A DNA stretch of 64,000 nucleotides from Guadua angustifolia (GCA_036346375.1 CM070508.1:15618852-15682851), one strand, 5' to 3'. Positions 21,056 through 34,110 are shown, numbered from the stretch's first letter. The notes: generated by a model not told the origin, from the letters alone. A program made the numbers and translations.

Positions 21056-22017
21056 ATGCAGAGTATATAGAAACCCCTCCAGGGATAGCTATTCAGCTAA
21101 CCGGTCCTCGCCAGCTGCGACCTCTGCTGTTTAGGAAGCATTGAACTTAAATATGATTCTGTACTCTATTCTCCCAGACTGATGCTTTGTGCTGTACCAA
21201 CCCGGGACCCAAGGATTTTGTCATGAACACATTGGAGCCTTGGACCAAAGGGTTTTTACTCTTCATTTCCTTTTTTTTTTGTTGGTTTTAGGTAACCAAA
21301 GGATTTTACTTCTGTATTTTGTGCCTTTTTCTGTGTTAAACAGCACCGTCCCAACATTAACAGCAGTGTGCCATTCAAAATCATGCCTGTTGGTTCTTAA
21401 AAAAGGAAAAGTGTGTTTGTGGGGTTTGTTTGCTTCTAACTTTTCCTGCAGACTTCCCCCACCCACCCACCCCACACCCCCACCCACCAACAAAATTTTT
21501 TATGTTTGCTTATGAAGTTATTTGTTTGGCATAGGGCATGCTAGAACTGGGAAAATAGTGTGCCACAAGATCCAGTTTTTGACAAAACAAAGCGATGGCA
21601 TCAAAAGAGAAGTACACCCTGTTTCGGTCTAATTGATCACAAACTCAGGTTCGAATTCTGATCTGCTTAATCTACAAGCAATGTTGCTTCATCACAATCT
21701 CTGTGTTCCAGCTCGTAATCTACAAATTGCACATCAGATGCAGCGCCATCCGCACATTCTCCCCTCTTGGACAACTGTTGGCACCTACACAGGCTACATG
21801 CCAATATCAGTACTACAGTCTACACGAACTTAAATGCTACGGATCATAAATCTGATGGTAATTGGTCCATATAACAAAAATGAATTTTGAATCGTGGCCA
21901 GGAATCAGATACAAATGTATTGAAAACTGGTAATAGTGGCGTGCAGGATGCGGCCAGGAACAAGTTTCCCAGCCCTGCTTGCAGCTGCAGCTTATACTCA
22001 ATCAGCGCCGTTTTGGA
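21056..22017. other. 3' UTR / intergenic
   Basis: Sequence downstream of the RRM-like stop, probably including its 3' UTR. A short CCACCC-rich stretch lies near 21450-21490. No other gene, RNA or element terminus was recognised. Confidence 0.4.
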
Positions 22018-22267
22018 CACAAATTGTTGTTGTCCGGACATCGACACAGTTCACAAACTCAACTTTGACCACTAATTTTTATTATAATATATTTAAAAAA
22101 TTAAATAAATTATAATATTTTGAAAGAATATTTTGAGACGAATCTACACATATGACTTTCATGCATCCAATCTAAATATTTAAAAAGATATCAATAGCTA
22201 AAATTTCTAAATTTTGACTGCACAAATCCCAAACCGATAAGTTTTTATGAACAGGAGGGAGGGAGTA
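22018..22267. mobile_element. Stowaway-like MITE, left end truncated
   Basis: The right end is GGAGGGAGGGAGTA, the typical Stowaway terminus followed by TA. The interior with CATATGACTTTCATGCATCC and TTATAATATATTTAAA aligns with the more complete copy at 23757-24015 in the same orientation. The left TACTCCC end is missing here. Confidence 0.6.
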
Positions 22268-22291
22268 CCTGGTGTGCTGATGAATTTAATG

Positions 22292-22860
22292 GAATTTTTT
22301 TAAAATAATATTATTTTATTTCGAAATTGCGACATTAATACTCGCATTAAAAAAATTGCAGAAATAATATCCGATTCGCCAAACGGTTTGGCGACAATAG
22401 TATAATCGTAAACGGTTTGGCGACAATAGAATTAATCTGCCGTTTGAATGCAAATAATCGAGATGACCCAATAGTCGCCAAATGGTTTGGCGATAAAACA
22501 TCCGTAACTTTTTACTCCGAACTCCGATTTAAGTGATCTTGGACTCTATGCGAAGCTTATGAAGAGATCTTCACATAGAGTCCAAGATTACCTAAATCGA
22601 GTTCGAGTAAAAGTTACGGTATTTTACTATTGTCGCCAAACGGTTTGGCGCTTAAAGAATCGCCAAACCATTTGGCGACTATTGGGTCATCTCGGTTATT
22701 TGCATTCAAACGGTAGATTAATTCTATTGTCGCCAAACCGCGCTTATTAATAGTATAATCGCCAAACGATTTGGCGACCGGATATTATTTCTGTAATTTT
22801 TTTAATGCGAGTATTAATTTCGTAATTTCTAAAAAAAATAATATTATTTAAAAAAAATTC
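22292..22860. mobile_element. foldback (Mutator-like) element, 569 bp
   Basis: Nearly the whole element is one palindrome, with arms of about 270 bp meeting near 22562. It starts GAATTTTTTT and ends AAAAAAATTC and is flanked by a perfect 10 bp duplication GAATTTAATG (22282-22291 and 22861-22870). Long inverted repeats and a 9-11 bp duplication suit Mutator-like foldback elements. Each arm carries several nested palindromes of the type TCGCCAAACGGTTTGGCGA. The right-hand duplication contains the stop codon of the LIKE-COV gene. There is no coding capacity. Transcribed, it would form a long hairpin. Confidence 0.85.
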
Positions 22861-22864
22861 GAAT

Positions 22865-23607
22865 TTAATGCCTCATGCAGTCATCATTCTGTTTAAACGG
22901 GCGCTCTGATTCATCATTCTGTTTAAACGGGTGCTCTGACTCGGGAGATGTTGGTCCTAGGGATGCAATCACCGGTGGCATGGTCATTCCTCCAGAAACA
23001 ATAATTTCTGTAGAAAGCTTAATATCAAAAGCATCAGATTACAAAAAACAGGCACTATAAGAAAAAATACTTCAGAAATAACTAGTTCTGGAGAATGTGT
23101 AATAGCAAAAGCATAAGACTAGAAAAATCAGGTGATATAGGAAAAAATTGTTGTTAGAAGCACTAACAAACTGAATGACAGAAAAAGACCATGGGATCTC
23201 CAAGTCAATAGTGAGTTCATACTAGCTTGGAAAAATGCCAAAAAAAAAAAAACTAACATCTGGAGGATAACAATTAACAGAACGTCTGAATAAATTCTAG
23301 CAGGAAGGAACAACTTAACAAGAGCAGCACGTAATATTTGGAAATGCTAATATAATTTACTTCACATCTCAAACCGGAGCATCCAAAAGGAGAGAGCAAT
23401 CTTCTATTTTTCTTTTTAGGCAATAGGCAGTAATAGTACAAGCGTATAGACCAGTTTAAAAGAAGAACGAAATAACCAACCTATCCCCTCTCGAATGGAC
23501 AAAATGGGCCTTGTAATTTCCTCAGAATTCACCAAAAATATGACATCAATATATAGATGATTGTTTGGCACATAGGCACTGCATAGTTCTTTATCACCTT
23601 TTTCAGT
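22865..23607 (-). CDS. LCV: LIKE-COV (DUF502) membrane protein, last two exons
   Basis: The penultimate exon 23481-23607 encodes TEKGDKELCSAYVPNNHLYI and NSEEITRPILSIREGI. The last exon 22865-23007 continues EIIVSGGMTMPPVIASLGP and ends FKQNDDCMRH with a TAA at 22865-22867. The splice sites are canonical (TTGCAG before exon 1, GTTGGT after it, CTACAG before exon 2) and the phase-1 junction restores a Glu codon. These blocks are the C-terminal signature of CONTINUOUS VASCULAR RING and LIKE-COV proteins, which are membrane proteins linked to vascular patterning in Arabidopsis. Odd points: a 10-residue in-frame tandem duplication (FKQND motif) near the end, a foldback element inserted at the stop codon, and LYIDVIF where the family normally has a Gly-Asp pair. 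No upstream exon was found before the L1 at 24239. It may be a decaying gene. Confidence 0.7.
23008..23480 (-). other. intron of the LIKE-COV gene
   Basis: AT-rich intron with canonical ends on the minus strand (GTTGGT at its start, CTACAG at its end). No element was recognised inside. Confidence 0.6.
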
Positions 23608-23756
23608 CTGCAATGCAATGATAAATGATCACCTGAGTTAAGAAAAAAATAAAGACATCATTAATGGCAATGCGTTAAACACAGCTGTCAGCGTGAAGTC
23701 TGAACAAAACAATAGGTAACAGAAAAGGACCAAATAACCAATGTGGGATTCTTTAA

Positions 23757-24015
23757 TACTCCCCCATCACAAATAGTTGTCGTTTTGAACATCGATATGA
23801 TCCTCAAAACTCAACTTTATTCACTAATTTCTATTATAATATATTTAAAAAATCTAATAAAATTATAATATTATAAAAGTACGTTTCGAGATGAATCTAC
23901 ACATATGATTTTTATGCATCCAATCCAAATATTTAAAAGATATAGATAGCTAAAGTTTTAAAAATTTGACTGCACGTATCCCAAACTGGCAAGTTTTGGT
24001 CAACCGGAGGGAGTA
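23757..24015. mobile_element. Stowaway-like MITE, complete
   Basis: It is bounded by TA on both sides, with TACTCCC at the left and GGGAGTA at the right. The terminal inverted similarity extends inwards with TTGTCGTTTTG against AACTTGCCAGTTTGGG. It aligns along its length with 22018-22267. It probably lies in an upstream intron of the LIKE-COV gene. Confidence 0.75.
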
Positions 24016-24238
24016 TCTAGACCAAGTATAGCAGTTGTTAGTGTAACTTGATAAATGAAAATTTACATCATTTTGTAGAGGTTGGACCTAAGTTCCATAG
24101 TTTTGGTATGCCTTCTGATTGATTGGGTGTGTCTACTTTAATTCTTGTTAGGTCTTTACATAAGCTTAGAAGCAAAATACTCTTGATATAAAGCTAGGAA
24201 ACCAATATATTATTGGGCTTGACTCTAATGTAATGTGT

Positions 24239-27200
24239 TTTTAGATAAAGGAAACAATCCGGCCTCCTCGCACAAGAACGAATGCGGCCCACAATACAGA
24301 CCCCAAAAAGCATTAAGACTCCAACAACCAACATTACAGCCAACAAAATCCAACCAAACATCAACCGACCTAAAACTAAAGCAAGCTTCAAAAGATTACA
24401 ACGGCATAGCTTTAGGCCTCAATTCTAAAATTCCATCTCCAACCAAATCTGGCAAACAGCTCGAAGACAGTGTTCTCTAGCATCCTGCAACCCCTTAACA
24501 GCATCCCCTTCTCTTCCTCTTTAGACAGCGGAGACCAACTTCTGATCCAATACGTCCCCCTGAAGATTACCTGTGAAAATGAGTTAATAGAACCTCTATT
24601 GAATATGATATCATTTCTATACAACCAAATGGACCAGCACATGGCTGCTACACCTACTAAAATTTGGAGCTTAAGCTTAGAATTAACACTCTTAAGCCAA
24701 GAACCAAACATATTAGATATATTAGCGGGGAGGTGAAAACCAAAGGTAATGAAAATGATGTTCCAAATAGATCTTGCCAAATGGCGGTCAAAAACAAATG
24801 TTGAATTGTTTCGTTAGAATTACAAAAGCAACATTTAATACTACCTTGCCTTTGTCTTTTAGCTAGATTATCTTTCGTTAGAATTACACCATCTTTAAGT
24901 ACCAAAGAAAGATTTTATTCTTCAGAGGGATTTTTAGACGCCAAAGATCACATCTCCTAGGAGTGGAATTATCCTGCACTAAAGCATTATACATCGAATG
25001 TACCGAAAAGATACCCTTTTTGCTGAGATCCCATCTGAACATGTCTTTGTCTTGTGATAAAGAAACATTGACAACTCTGGACACTAGTTCAAACCAAGCT
25101 GTCAAATCACTTTCCACCAATGACCTTCGAAAAGAGATATTGAGCGGGACCGATTCTAACACATTTGCAACTGAGACACCTCTTTTCCTAACAATTCTAT
25201 AAAGATTAGGATACACCTCCATTAGAGGTTTGCTACAGACCCAAACGTCTTCCCAAAATCTAGCACATTTCCCATCCCCTAAACCAAAAGAACCCATTGA
25301 CAAGAATTGTTCTTTAACTTTCATCAATCCTGACCAAAAATGAGAAACACCAGCCTGCCTGGAAATTTGAGTAATGGACTTACCGAGAAAGTATTTCCTT
25401 CTAAGTAAGTCTTGCCAAAGGCCCTCCTCATTTAACAATTTAAATAACCATTTACTTAATAAGCATCTGTTTTGTAATTCCAAATCCAGAATTCCCACAC
25501 CTCCCATACTTTTAGGCTTATTGAGCACCGACCATCTTGCTAATCTATATTTCTTCTTGTGTTCATCACTTTGCCAAAAAAACCTGGATCTGTAATAATC
25601 AAGTTTTTTAATCACCCCTTTAGGAGCTTCAAAAAATGATAGCATAAACATTGGAAGGCTCGAAAGAACTGAATTAATCAGTACCAATCTGCCTCCGACC
25701 GAAAGATGTTTGCCCTTCCAACTAGCAAGTTTCTTTTGAAATTTCTCCTCTACCGAAACCCAATCCTTATTGCTAAGCCTTCTATGGTGCATAGGAATAC
25801 CTAAGTATTTAAAGGGAAGCATCCCTTCTTTGCACCCAAAAAGCTGGAAATACTCTTTTTTACAAGTTAGCGCTTCACCAAAAAGGAATATTTCACTTTT
25901 ATGAAAATTGATCTTAAGTCCTGATAGTTGTTCAAAAACACTCAGAACGAGTTTTAAGTTCAAAGCCTCAATCAAATCGTGATCAAGGAAAAGAATCGTG
26001 TCATCCGCATACTGAAGGATCGATAAACCCCTATCCACAAGATGCGGAATAATCCCTGTAAACTGGCCATTATTTTTAGCCCTAGCTATCAAAATGGCAA
26101 GCATGTCTGCAACCAGATTAAACAAAAAAGGGGAAAGAGGATCCCCCTGTCTCGATCCTTTCTTAGACTGGAAATAGTGCCCAAGATCATCATTAACTTT
26201 GATATTCACACTACCCTTACTCACAATATTTTCAATCCACTTACACCAAATTTCTGAAAAACCTTTCAATCGGCGTTCTTTGGAGGAAAACCCAGTTCAC
26301 CTTGTCATACGCTTTCTCAAAATCTAATTTGAGCACTACCCCATCAAGTTTTTCCTTCTTTATTTCATGCAAAGTTTCATGCAAAATGACCACTCCTTCC
26401 ATTATGTTTCTGCCCGACATGAAGGCCGTTTGCGATGGTCTCACAATCTTTTGTGCAACAGAAGCCAATCTATTAGCCACAACTTTGGTAAAAATTTTAA
26501 AGCTCACATTAAGTAAACAGATCGGTCTAAACTGCTGAATTTGCTTTGCCTCTTTTAGCTTTGGCAACAAAGTAATGGTTCCAAAATTTAAACTAAAGAG
26601 AGGTAATTTACATTTGTGAAACTCGTCAAACATGGCCATTAGGTCGTTTTTAATGAGCCCCCAAAATTCTTGATAAAACTCAGCAGGAAAACCATCCGGA
26701 CCTGGAGCCTTATTGTGTTTCATTTGAACAATAGCATCTTTAACTTTCTTAGAAGTAAACTGAGCTTTAAGAATCTCATTCTCCTCGCACGACACTTGGG
26801 GAATATCCCCTCTTTGAGTTTCAATCATAGAAAAATTATTCTTCTCTGGAGGTCCAAACAACGTTTTATAATATCTGGTGATATATTTCTTAAGATTTTC
26901 CTCCCCTTTGATTACACCTTCCTCCTGATCTAATTGGAAGATTCTAGTCTTCCTATGCTTTCCACTAGCAACTAGCTGAAAGTACTTGGTATTTCTATCA
27001 CCCTGAAGAAGGCTAATTGATTTAGATCTTTGATACCAATATATTTCTTCTTCCCTTAGGAGAGAAGCTAATCTTTGCTTAATGCTTTGCTTCAACTCCA
27101 CCTCCTGAGGGCTAAGCAAAGTGGATTCCGCCTTCTTATCTAGTTCTTCCGCTCTCTTAATAAGATCCTTTTTCTCTTTTTTATTAGACCCACTCACATT

Positions 27201-27385
27201 TTTAGCCCATCCTCTAAGAAATTGCCTCAACCCCCTTATCTTTCTTTGCCAAATCTCCAGAGCATTGGAACCCCCTGACGTCTTATTCCAAACATCCGAA
27301 ACCATCTTATGGAATCCATTTCGTCTTAACCAACCTAATTCAAAACGAAATATAGGTTGTTTGACACCATGGGTTCCAACCTAAT
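24239..27385 (-). mobile_element. 5'-truncated L1 LINE
   Basis: The element is flanked by a perfect 15 bp target duplication, TCTAATGTAATGTGT (24224-24238 and 27386-27400). The 3' end is at the left with a very short T run on the plus strand. The 5' end stops just before the RT region, within FRFELGWLRRNGFHKM, so the endonuclease domain is missing. 5' truncation and a 15 bp duplication are typical of L1 target-primed insertion. It landed upstream of the LIKE-COV exons. Confidence 0.9.
24412..27305 (-). pseudogene. L1 ORF2 (RT and zinc-knuckle end), frameshifted
   Basis: The N-terminal part has KAPGPDGFPAEFYQEFW and PICLLNVSFKIFTKVVANRL, then KLDFEKAYDKVNW, the first RT catalytic block. A frameshift near 26260 precedes KGSRQGDPLSPFLFNLVADM and the catalytic YADDTILF. 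The thumb and connection regions follow (LPFKYLGIPMHHRRL), then the plant L1 zf-RVT tail with DLWRLKIPLKNKIFLWYLK. Another shift near 24890 precedes GVILTKDNLAKR, CCFCNSNETIQHLF and CWSIWLYRNDIIFN. At least three shifts break the frame, so no functional RT is expected. Confidence 0.88.
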
Positions 27386-27400
27386 TCTAATGTAATGTGT

Positions 27401-28039
27401 AAACCCCATTTCACCAGGAAGCTCTGGGACTGAAGTTTTTAGGGCTTACAGATGAATCATGTAAAAGATTTGTGAGGCTTATTTGATAAGCAAACTTACT
27501 AGCTTATAAGCTATAATTCCAAGAAGTCAGCTAATAAGATAAGCCCATGCCTAAGCAGACTACGTAAGACCTAATATGCAATTATTTTTGGCTAATCTTT
27601 ACATTCTTGGGATCTAAAATGGTTTTGACATCGGAAATCAAAACTGGATGTCACTTTCCTGGAAGTGGAACTAGTCTGGGGATGAGGTAACGAGAAAAGA
27701 GCATGCAAAATATGATAGAATGAACCTTGAGGTACATGATTACAAAAGTCATCAAACAAAAATGTACGAAAAGGCTTCTCGAAAGCATACTAACAGCAAA
27801 ATTCTCCAGAATGAGAAAACCAAGTATCAGTACTGACTGAAGCCGGCTATATATAATGCGACATGTATAAAGGGAAAGAAAGAGAAAATAGAAATCACAA
27901 TCAACTAAGCCCTCTCACAATCAACTAAGCTCTCTCAAAGGTTTACTTAAAAATAAGAAAAAGGAATCTTATGGAAAATAACATGAAGTATGGTTTGATC
28001 ATATCCACGGGGATTCTATAAATATCACATTCAAAAAAT
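27401..28039. other. intergenic or intron; no sure gene
   Basis: A short plus-strand frame after CACCAG (about 27419) reads EALGLKFLGLTDESCKRFV and stops, which might be a relic exon. The rest shows no element ends. It could be intron of the LIKE-COV gene, whose upstream exons I did not find. Confidence 0.3.
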
Positions 28040-28169
28040 CGAAAATGCTAGGAAAATTTTAGATAATTATCTATTGAATAGATATAGACCAATATTTACT
28101 GATATAAATATGAGCATGCAATATATTTATTTTACCAGCTATAAAATTAAACTTTGCATGTATAAAGGA

Positions 28170-29304
28170 TATGTCAGACATCGCAAAGAGAGAATTTACT
28201 AAGATTGCTTGAATGGCAACAATTACCTTACCTGGACAATGGATGCCAAGATCAATCTGACAACTCGATCTCTTAGAGCTGCTATCACCCAATTTGAAGT
28301 TGATGCTTCTGCTCTCCCTGAAGCTGCCAAGTGTACGGCTCTGCACTTCCTAAGGCACTATCTCTATGCAGACTTGAAGGCCGAGTATTTGATCTCGGGT
28401 TGCACTATGGAATTCCTTGAAGTGACGCTATAACTAGCAAAGATCCACCTTGCTGACAAAAGCATATCACGAATGGACCCTCCTACACTTCTAGGATTTC
28501 AAAACCATGGCAGATTATAACTCCGTCATTTCAAAACTATGGCAGATTATAACTCCGTCATGCGTTGTTATATCCAAAAAGTAATAGATGTCGAGATGGT
28601 AGACAGGGCATTATGCACCTTCCACCCCAACATGAAAATATTGCATCAATAGTACCATCATATCAAGTATTAGAAGTACTCTAAACTTATCTACACTTTG
28701 CTAGAAGTAGAGAGACATGATGAACTATTGATGGAGAATCATCATATTTTTTTCAATGGGACACAAGCAATGCCTGAAGCGCATACCAATGCTCAGCGGG
28801 ATAGCAATAGCCATGGCTGTGGGAAAGGCCAAAGGCATCAAGGGAAAAATAGAAGAATGCCATAATACAAAAGGGAAAAGTCAAGCTCTTGCGGAGAGGT
28901 AAAGGGTCAAGGAAATTCTAGAAGCAAGACTCAACCAACAAAGCTGCTCATCCTCCACAACACTACTTTATGTGTGGTTGCACCGACCATTGGTTAGTAC
29001 TTTCTACACATCGAAGTATTTGGTGGAATTTTACATGAAATTCACTAAGAGAATCAAGAAGACTTATGTGAACAAGGCTGAAGCACATTTTACCACTCTA
29101 CCTATTGTTGACAAGGACATTGAGAAGAGTGATGACATAGTTCCTGATCCCATGGAGGAGGACACTAACACTCCCATGATCAAGATGATCTTCTTGAAGT
29201 TGATCTCAAGTAGTTCTAGAAGGACACCTATGATTTATATGAAGATATGTAGTAGTCTCAGAAATATTCCTTGTTTTACTAGTCGATGCCATATTTTTTT
29301 ATGA
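28170..29304 (+). pseudogene. copia gag, broken
   Basis: It begins MSDIAKREFTKIA, shifts frame, then continues NNYLTWTMDAKINLTTRSL, the usual start of copia gag with its YLTW block. Later pieces carry LLEVERHDELLMENHH and an acidic segment IEKSDDIVPDPMEED near 29110-29170. The zinc-knuckle region is not intact: CGKGQRHQGK remains near 28820. Several stops and shifts make it non-coding today. Confidence 0.7.
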
Positions 29305-29633
29305 GTCTCCTTATCAGTTTAGTTTTAGTTCTTAAATAAACATTGATCTACGATTTAAAGTTGAATAATTTTTTTATTTTCTAGGATTTTTGATTTATTT
29401 ATTGTGTTATATTTGTTCTATATTTTACAATATGTTCCTGATACAATAATTATTTGATTGCTAAAGCGAACTTTTAATATAGAACAATGTATAATCTAAT
29501 AGCGGAGGGGGAAATCTGCCTTGTAGAAAGTTGGACCACAAATTAACTTATTAGAGAAACTAAATATTTTCATACTTGGACTAAGAAAATTTAAAATATT
29601 ATGACCATCGCTGGAAGCGATGCCCTTATTTTT

Positions 29634-32249
29634 TGAAAGGACAGGGGATGTCGCTTAGAGGGGGGGTGAATAGGCGAATAATAAATTTAAAACTAAATCA
29701 CAGCGGAATAAAACAATCCCGAGGGTATCAGCTCGGACTATCTGAGCTTTTACTCCGGATATTCCGGTATGTCCGGACTATCCGGGGTTTTTGTCCGGAG
29801 TCTCTGGATTAACCCCTTCGGTAAGGATTAAACTTCACCTATCCGGAGTCTCCGGGTTAAATGTCCGGATACTCCGGGTTGGGCACCTCGAGATGAAAAT
29901 TTTTCTTCTTAATCTCTTTAACTTTTAATCAAACTACTTGAACACAAAGATTCTAAATACTACCAGGTACCTAGAACAAGTAGATATCTAGAGCCAAACA
30001 CAGTAGAAAAGTAGATCGGGCAATTTCAAGATTCAAAATCAAATGCTCTAGCAAGAATAAAAATAAGCAAGTAGATAATGATTTTTCACCCGAAGTTCGG
30101 ATCCTTGAGGGGATCCTACGTTTCCGTTGAGGCGGCTCCGTCACACTTGAGTCGGGGTCTCTTTCAACCCTCTTACTCCCGGTGTTGCACAAATGCACTC
30201 GCCGGTTTCAACTCCTTTGACGCTTGAGCCGAGGTCTCTTTCAACCCTCTTCCTCCCGGTGTTGCACAAATGCACTCGCCGGTCTTCACTTCTTTGATTC
30301 CTTCCCTTGCGGAGGCGGAATCCGGCCTTCACAAACTTCCTACGGCCAACCACACAAAGCTCCGGTGGCTCGTAGGTGACCTCCTAGCCGTCTAGGAGTC
30401 CTCAACCTCCAAGAGTAACAAATGCTCACGAAGAATAAGCTTAGAGATGAAATCAAGTGCTCAAACAACTCAAATCTCACTCAACCTAACACCTCACTCC
30501 TCAAACTCTTCCCTACCCTTCTCACAAAGGGGATCACTTAGATCTAAGGGTAAAGAGGTGTTTAGGGGGCTCAAGAACAAGAGGAGGACACCTCAAACCA
30601 GCTGGGTAACGGCCACTTTTCAAATGGGAAGGAGGGGGCTTTAAATAGAGGTCTCCAAAAAACTAGCCGTTTGAACTGCGCAAAGTCCGGATACTCCGGA
30701 CTAAAACCCCGGATACTCTGGACACCCCGGATACTCCGAACTCACCCGAATACTCTGGATTGACTTAACCGAGAGACCCAACCCGGATACGCCGGACTTA
30801 ACCCCGGATACTCCGGATTGGACTGAGCAGCCCGACGAAAACAAGCATAACTTTTGACTCCGGACTCCGATTTCAGTGATTTTGGACTCTATTGAAAGCT
30901 AAGAACAAGGGCTACACAACTAACAAGGTCTCACTACCCAAATCTCAAAGGATAAATCCAGATTTCATCAAGAATCCAAGGGAGACCTACAATTCTCACT
31001 TTCTGGCACCACCAACACCACTCTCTCTCTAAGTTTCACAAAAATGGATCACTTGAGCACTTGACACATCTAAAAGTCATTCAACGTCGCATCCCTCTTA
31101 ATAGTACGGCAATCCTTAGACTCAAATTCAAACGAGAAATCTAAGTCTTACATTCAATCCGCATGCCGTCTTCTCAGTGGATGCAATGTGTATGATGTCT
31201 TTTACCAAATGATTGATGACATCTTCGCCTTGTCCAACTTGACTCGATTCACCTCATGAGACTCTCGTCCTATCGACCTTGACTTGATTATCCTCTCCGA
31301 CGATCTCCACGCCAAGTCGATCTTGACTTAGTCCTCAACTCTTGGTGACACCGCCGTTTTGTTAACCTCGGCTTAATGATCATCCTCCCGGATACCTTGG
31401 TCATCATACACATACGGGACCTAATTCTTTCCAAACCACTCATGAAAGATATTAGTCCCAAAAACTCAATAGATATGAATAAATTGATATTTGTGAGCAA
31501 TTGATTACTACAAGTGTTTCATATGAAGAAGCGCAACATAAATGGAAACACTTGACATAAGAAATGTTCTCTACTAAGTGCATCATGATGAATATGTAAT
31601 TGATCTATATGCACTAAAGAGATAATTGCCGATATGATGAATCAATTAAATCATGGCAAGGATCACAGTCTTTACTTAATGAAGCACATGATAGAATATA
31701 CACAAATTGTACATGTGCAAATAATATTTGGAATAAGAGTAAATATGTGATCCAACTCTAGATTAAACTTCACTAAGAGAAGTGCATGAGAAGATACACA
31801 ACTAAGACATGCATGCACCAAGTCAATCTATAGCAATGTGAAGTTTAACTCTACTTAATATATGCATACTAAAAAAAAGCACATAATGAACTCAAATGAA
31901 TATATATGCACAAATAAATATTACATGAACCAATGTGCATATATATAATCAACATGCTACTTGGAGTTCACTATGCATTTGCACAAAAGGAATGCAATAA
32001 CAAATATAAAAGAGATACCAAAATTGCATACCTTAACTTTGCTTAACCATTCCACTTGATTTTCCTCTAAATAGATGAGACTAATACTCAACTTGGTAAT
32101 AAACATGTTAGTCTCATAGCAATATAATCAAATTAGAGGTTTGTCATTTGTTAAGCACTAAGTTAAGCATTTACTCAATTACATAGATTGTCATTATATG
32201 CATTTGTCATTAATCACCAAAATAACATAAGTGCCTAGATGCACTTTCA
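29634..32249 (-). mobile_element. solo LTR with TCCGGATACTCCGG-type repeats, 2616 bp
   Basis: Read on the minus strand it starts TGAAAGTGCATCTAGGCAC and ends CTGTCCTTTCA, giving TG...CA ends. Flanks are TTTTT on the left and TTATT on the right, a 5 bp duplication with one difference or T-run slippage. Comparison with the other copia copy (near 42510) shows that the flanks were once joined. The LTR holds clusters of CCGGATACTCCGGA-like repeats at about 29740-29890 and 30680-30830, and a tandem duplication of ~100 bp at 30140-30300 with GGTGTTGCACAAATGCACTC. There is no internal retroelement body. The minus-strand start is a motif seen widely in grass LTRs; family not assigned. Confidence 0.65.
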
Positions 32250-32539
32250 TTATTGGCACTGAAAGAGCCATCATAGTTCTTCCTATAGGTACTCTTATAA
32301 TAATAGAGGATGCTCTCCTATACACTAAGTCCAGTCGTACTTTATTAAGTTTCAAATACATTTATCTAAAACTCTAAATAGTTCCCACATGGAGATAGAA
32401 AATTAGGATGGTACAGAATACCTACTCATGACTAAATTAATAGGTGCAATAAACACATGGTTGAAAGACTTCATTCTCCTCATGATTATACTATACATGT
32501 ATAAAACTTAGAGTTTATGTTGCGATGAAAACAATACTT

Positions 32540-34110
32540 AAAAACCTAGAACTCTTTAAGATTTGGAATGATCGACTTGGTCATTCTGGATTGAATATGA
32601 TAACAAAAATCATTAATAATTTTGCTCGTCGTAACATAAACACTATAGACCTCCTTAGATTTAAAGACTTCCGATGTCCTACTTGTGTTACATAGAAGCT
32701 CATAACTAAACTCTTTTTTTCTGAAAATTAGGGAAGAATCACTGAGTTTCTTGGAGAGAATTCAAGGTGATATTTATGGACATATCTAGCCTTTGTTGGG
32801 CTCTTTTAGATACTTTATGTTACTGATAGATACTTCTACTGGATGGTCCTATGAATGCCTCTTATCTACTCGAAACCATGCTTTTCGTAATTTAATTGTC
32901 TAAATTAATAAATTTAGAGTCTCCTTTCCAAATAAGAAGATTAAGTCTATTCGAGTGGATAATACTAGTGAGTTTACCTCAAAGGCATTCAATGATTATT
33001 GTATAGCTTTGGGTATAAATGTAGAGATTCAGAAGCTCATATCCACATATAAAATGGTCTTGTAAAGTCATTAATTAAAAGAATAAAACTTATTACAACG
33101 CGACTCTTGCAAAATTGTAGGCTACCTACAATTGTTGGGGTTACGAAGTGCTATACGCTGCTACATTAATTCAACTCAGACCAACTGTATACCATGACTT
33201 TTCCTAATTGTAGTTAATGCATGGGAAAGAACTAATGATTTTCCATCTATGAAAATTTATCTGTGTTGTATACGTGCCAATTTTACCACCATAGTGTATA
33301 TCCATAGGCCCTTACCAGAAGTTGGAGATATATGTACGTTATGAATCTCGGTCAAATATTAAATACCTAGAGTCTATAACAGGAAATATGTATACAACTT
33401 GGTACACTGATTGTATCTTTGATGAGAACAATTTTTTAGTATTAGGGGTAGAAAAGTACTACACTAAAGAAGGCCAAAAAAATAGATCGAAATGCCACGA
33501 GCATTCGATCCTTAGATCCACACATTAAAGAATATGAACTTGAAGTCCAAAGGATAATAAATCTGCAATAAATAACTAATAATCTACTAGATGCCTTTAC
33601 TGATTATAAAGGAGTAACGAAATCTCAAATACCTATAGTAATGCTCTGGAAAGAGTGAAAATACCCAAAAGGATATTGAATCCACTCTTACCATCATCAT
33701 GAGATGAAGAGGGGAGACCTTTCGCGCATGGGACTCAATTCTACGAAGATGTCCGTATAAACATAGAACTGAACAAGTCAAAAGACTCTCCAAGACAGTG
33801 AAAGAAGCTCAATCTAGTGTTGAGAAAATCAGTGAAGCTAGCCATCATGAGGATAGTAACCCTAACAAATATTTGTGCTCACAATCTAGCACTAGGAGAT
33901 CGGAACATCCAAATTCTATTGTTGTGAGAAATCAAGAGGAGTTAGAAGATATTAATAAACAAATACCCACAAATTATGTGAATTCAAAAGAGTTGTATAA
34001 AAGAAAGACTACAAATGTTGACATATATTTTGCCTCAAAAATTGCTAAAACTATTGATCTAGATCCAGGACCAAAGTTTACGAAAGAGTGCCAAAAGTGC
34101 TTAAACTGAA
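32540..34110 (+). pseudogene. copia integrase region, broken
   Basis: Gag-pre-integrase is seen as LELFKIWNDRLGHSGLNMI, followed by RFKDFRCPTC. The integrase core shows SLERIQGDIYGHI, LLGSFRYFMLLIDTSTGW and FPNKKIKSIRVDN. The linker SKELYKRKTTNVDIYFASK (about 33990-34050) matches the other copy at 41090-41160. Stop codons and shifts occur throughout. RT is absent. Confidence 0.7.

Noticed and set aside
22875..23060. Plus-strand ORF over the LIKE-COV last exon
   Set aside because: It is the shadow of the minus-strand exon, which has family motifs, splice sites and correct phase.
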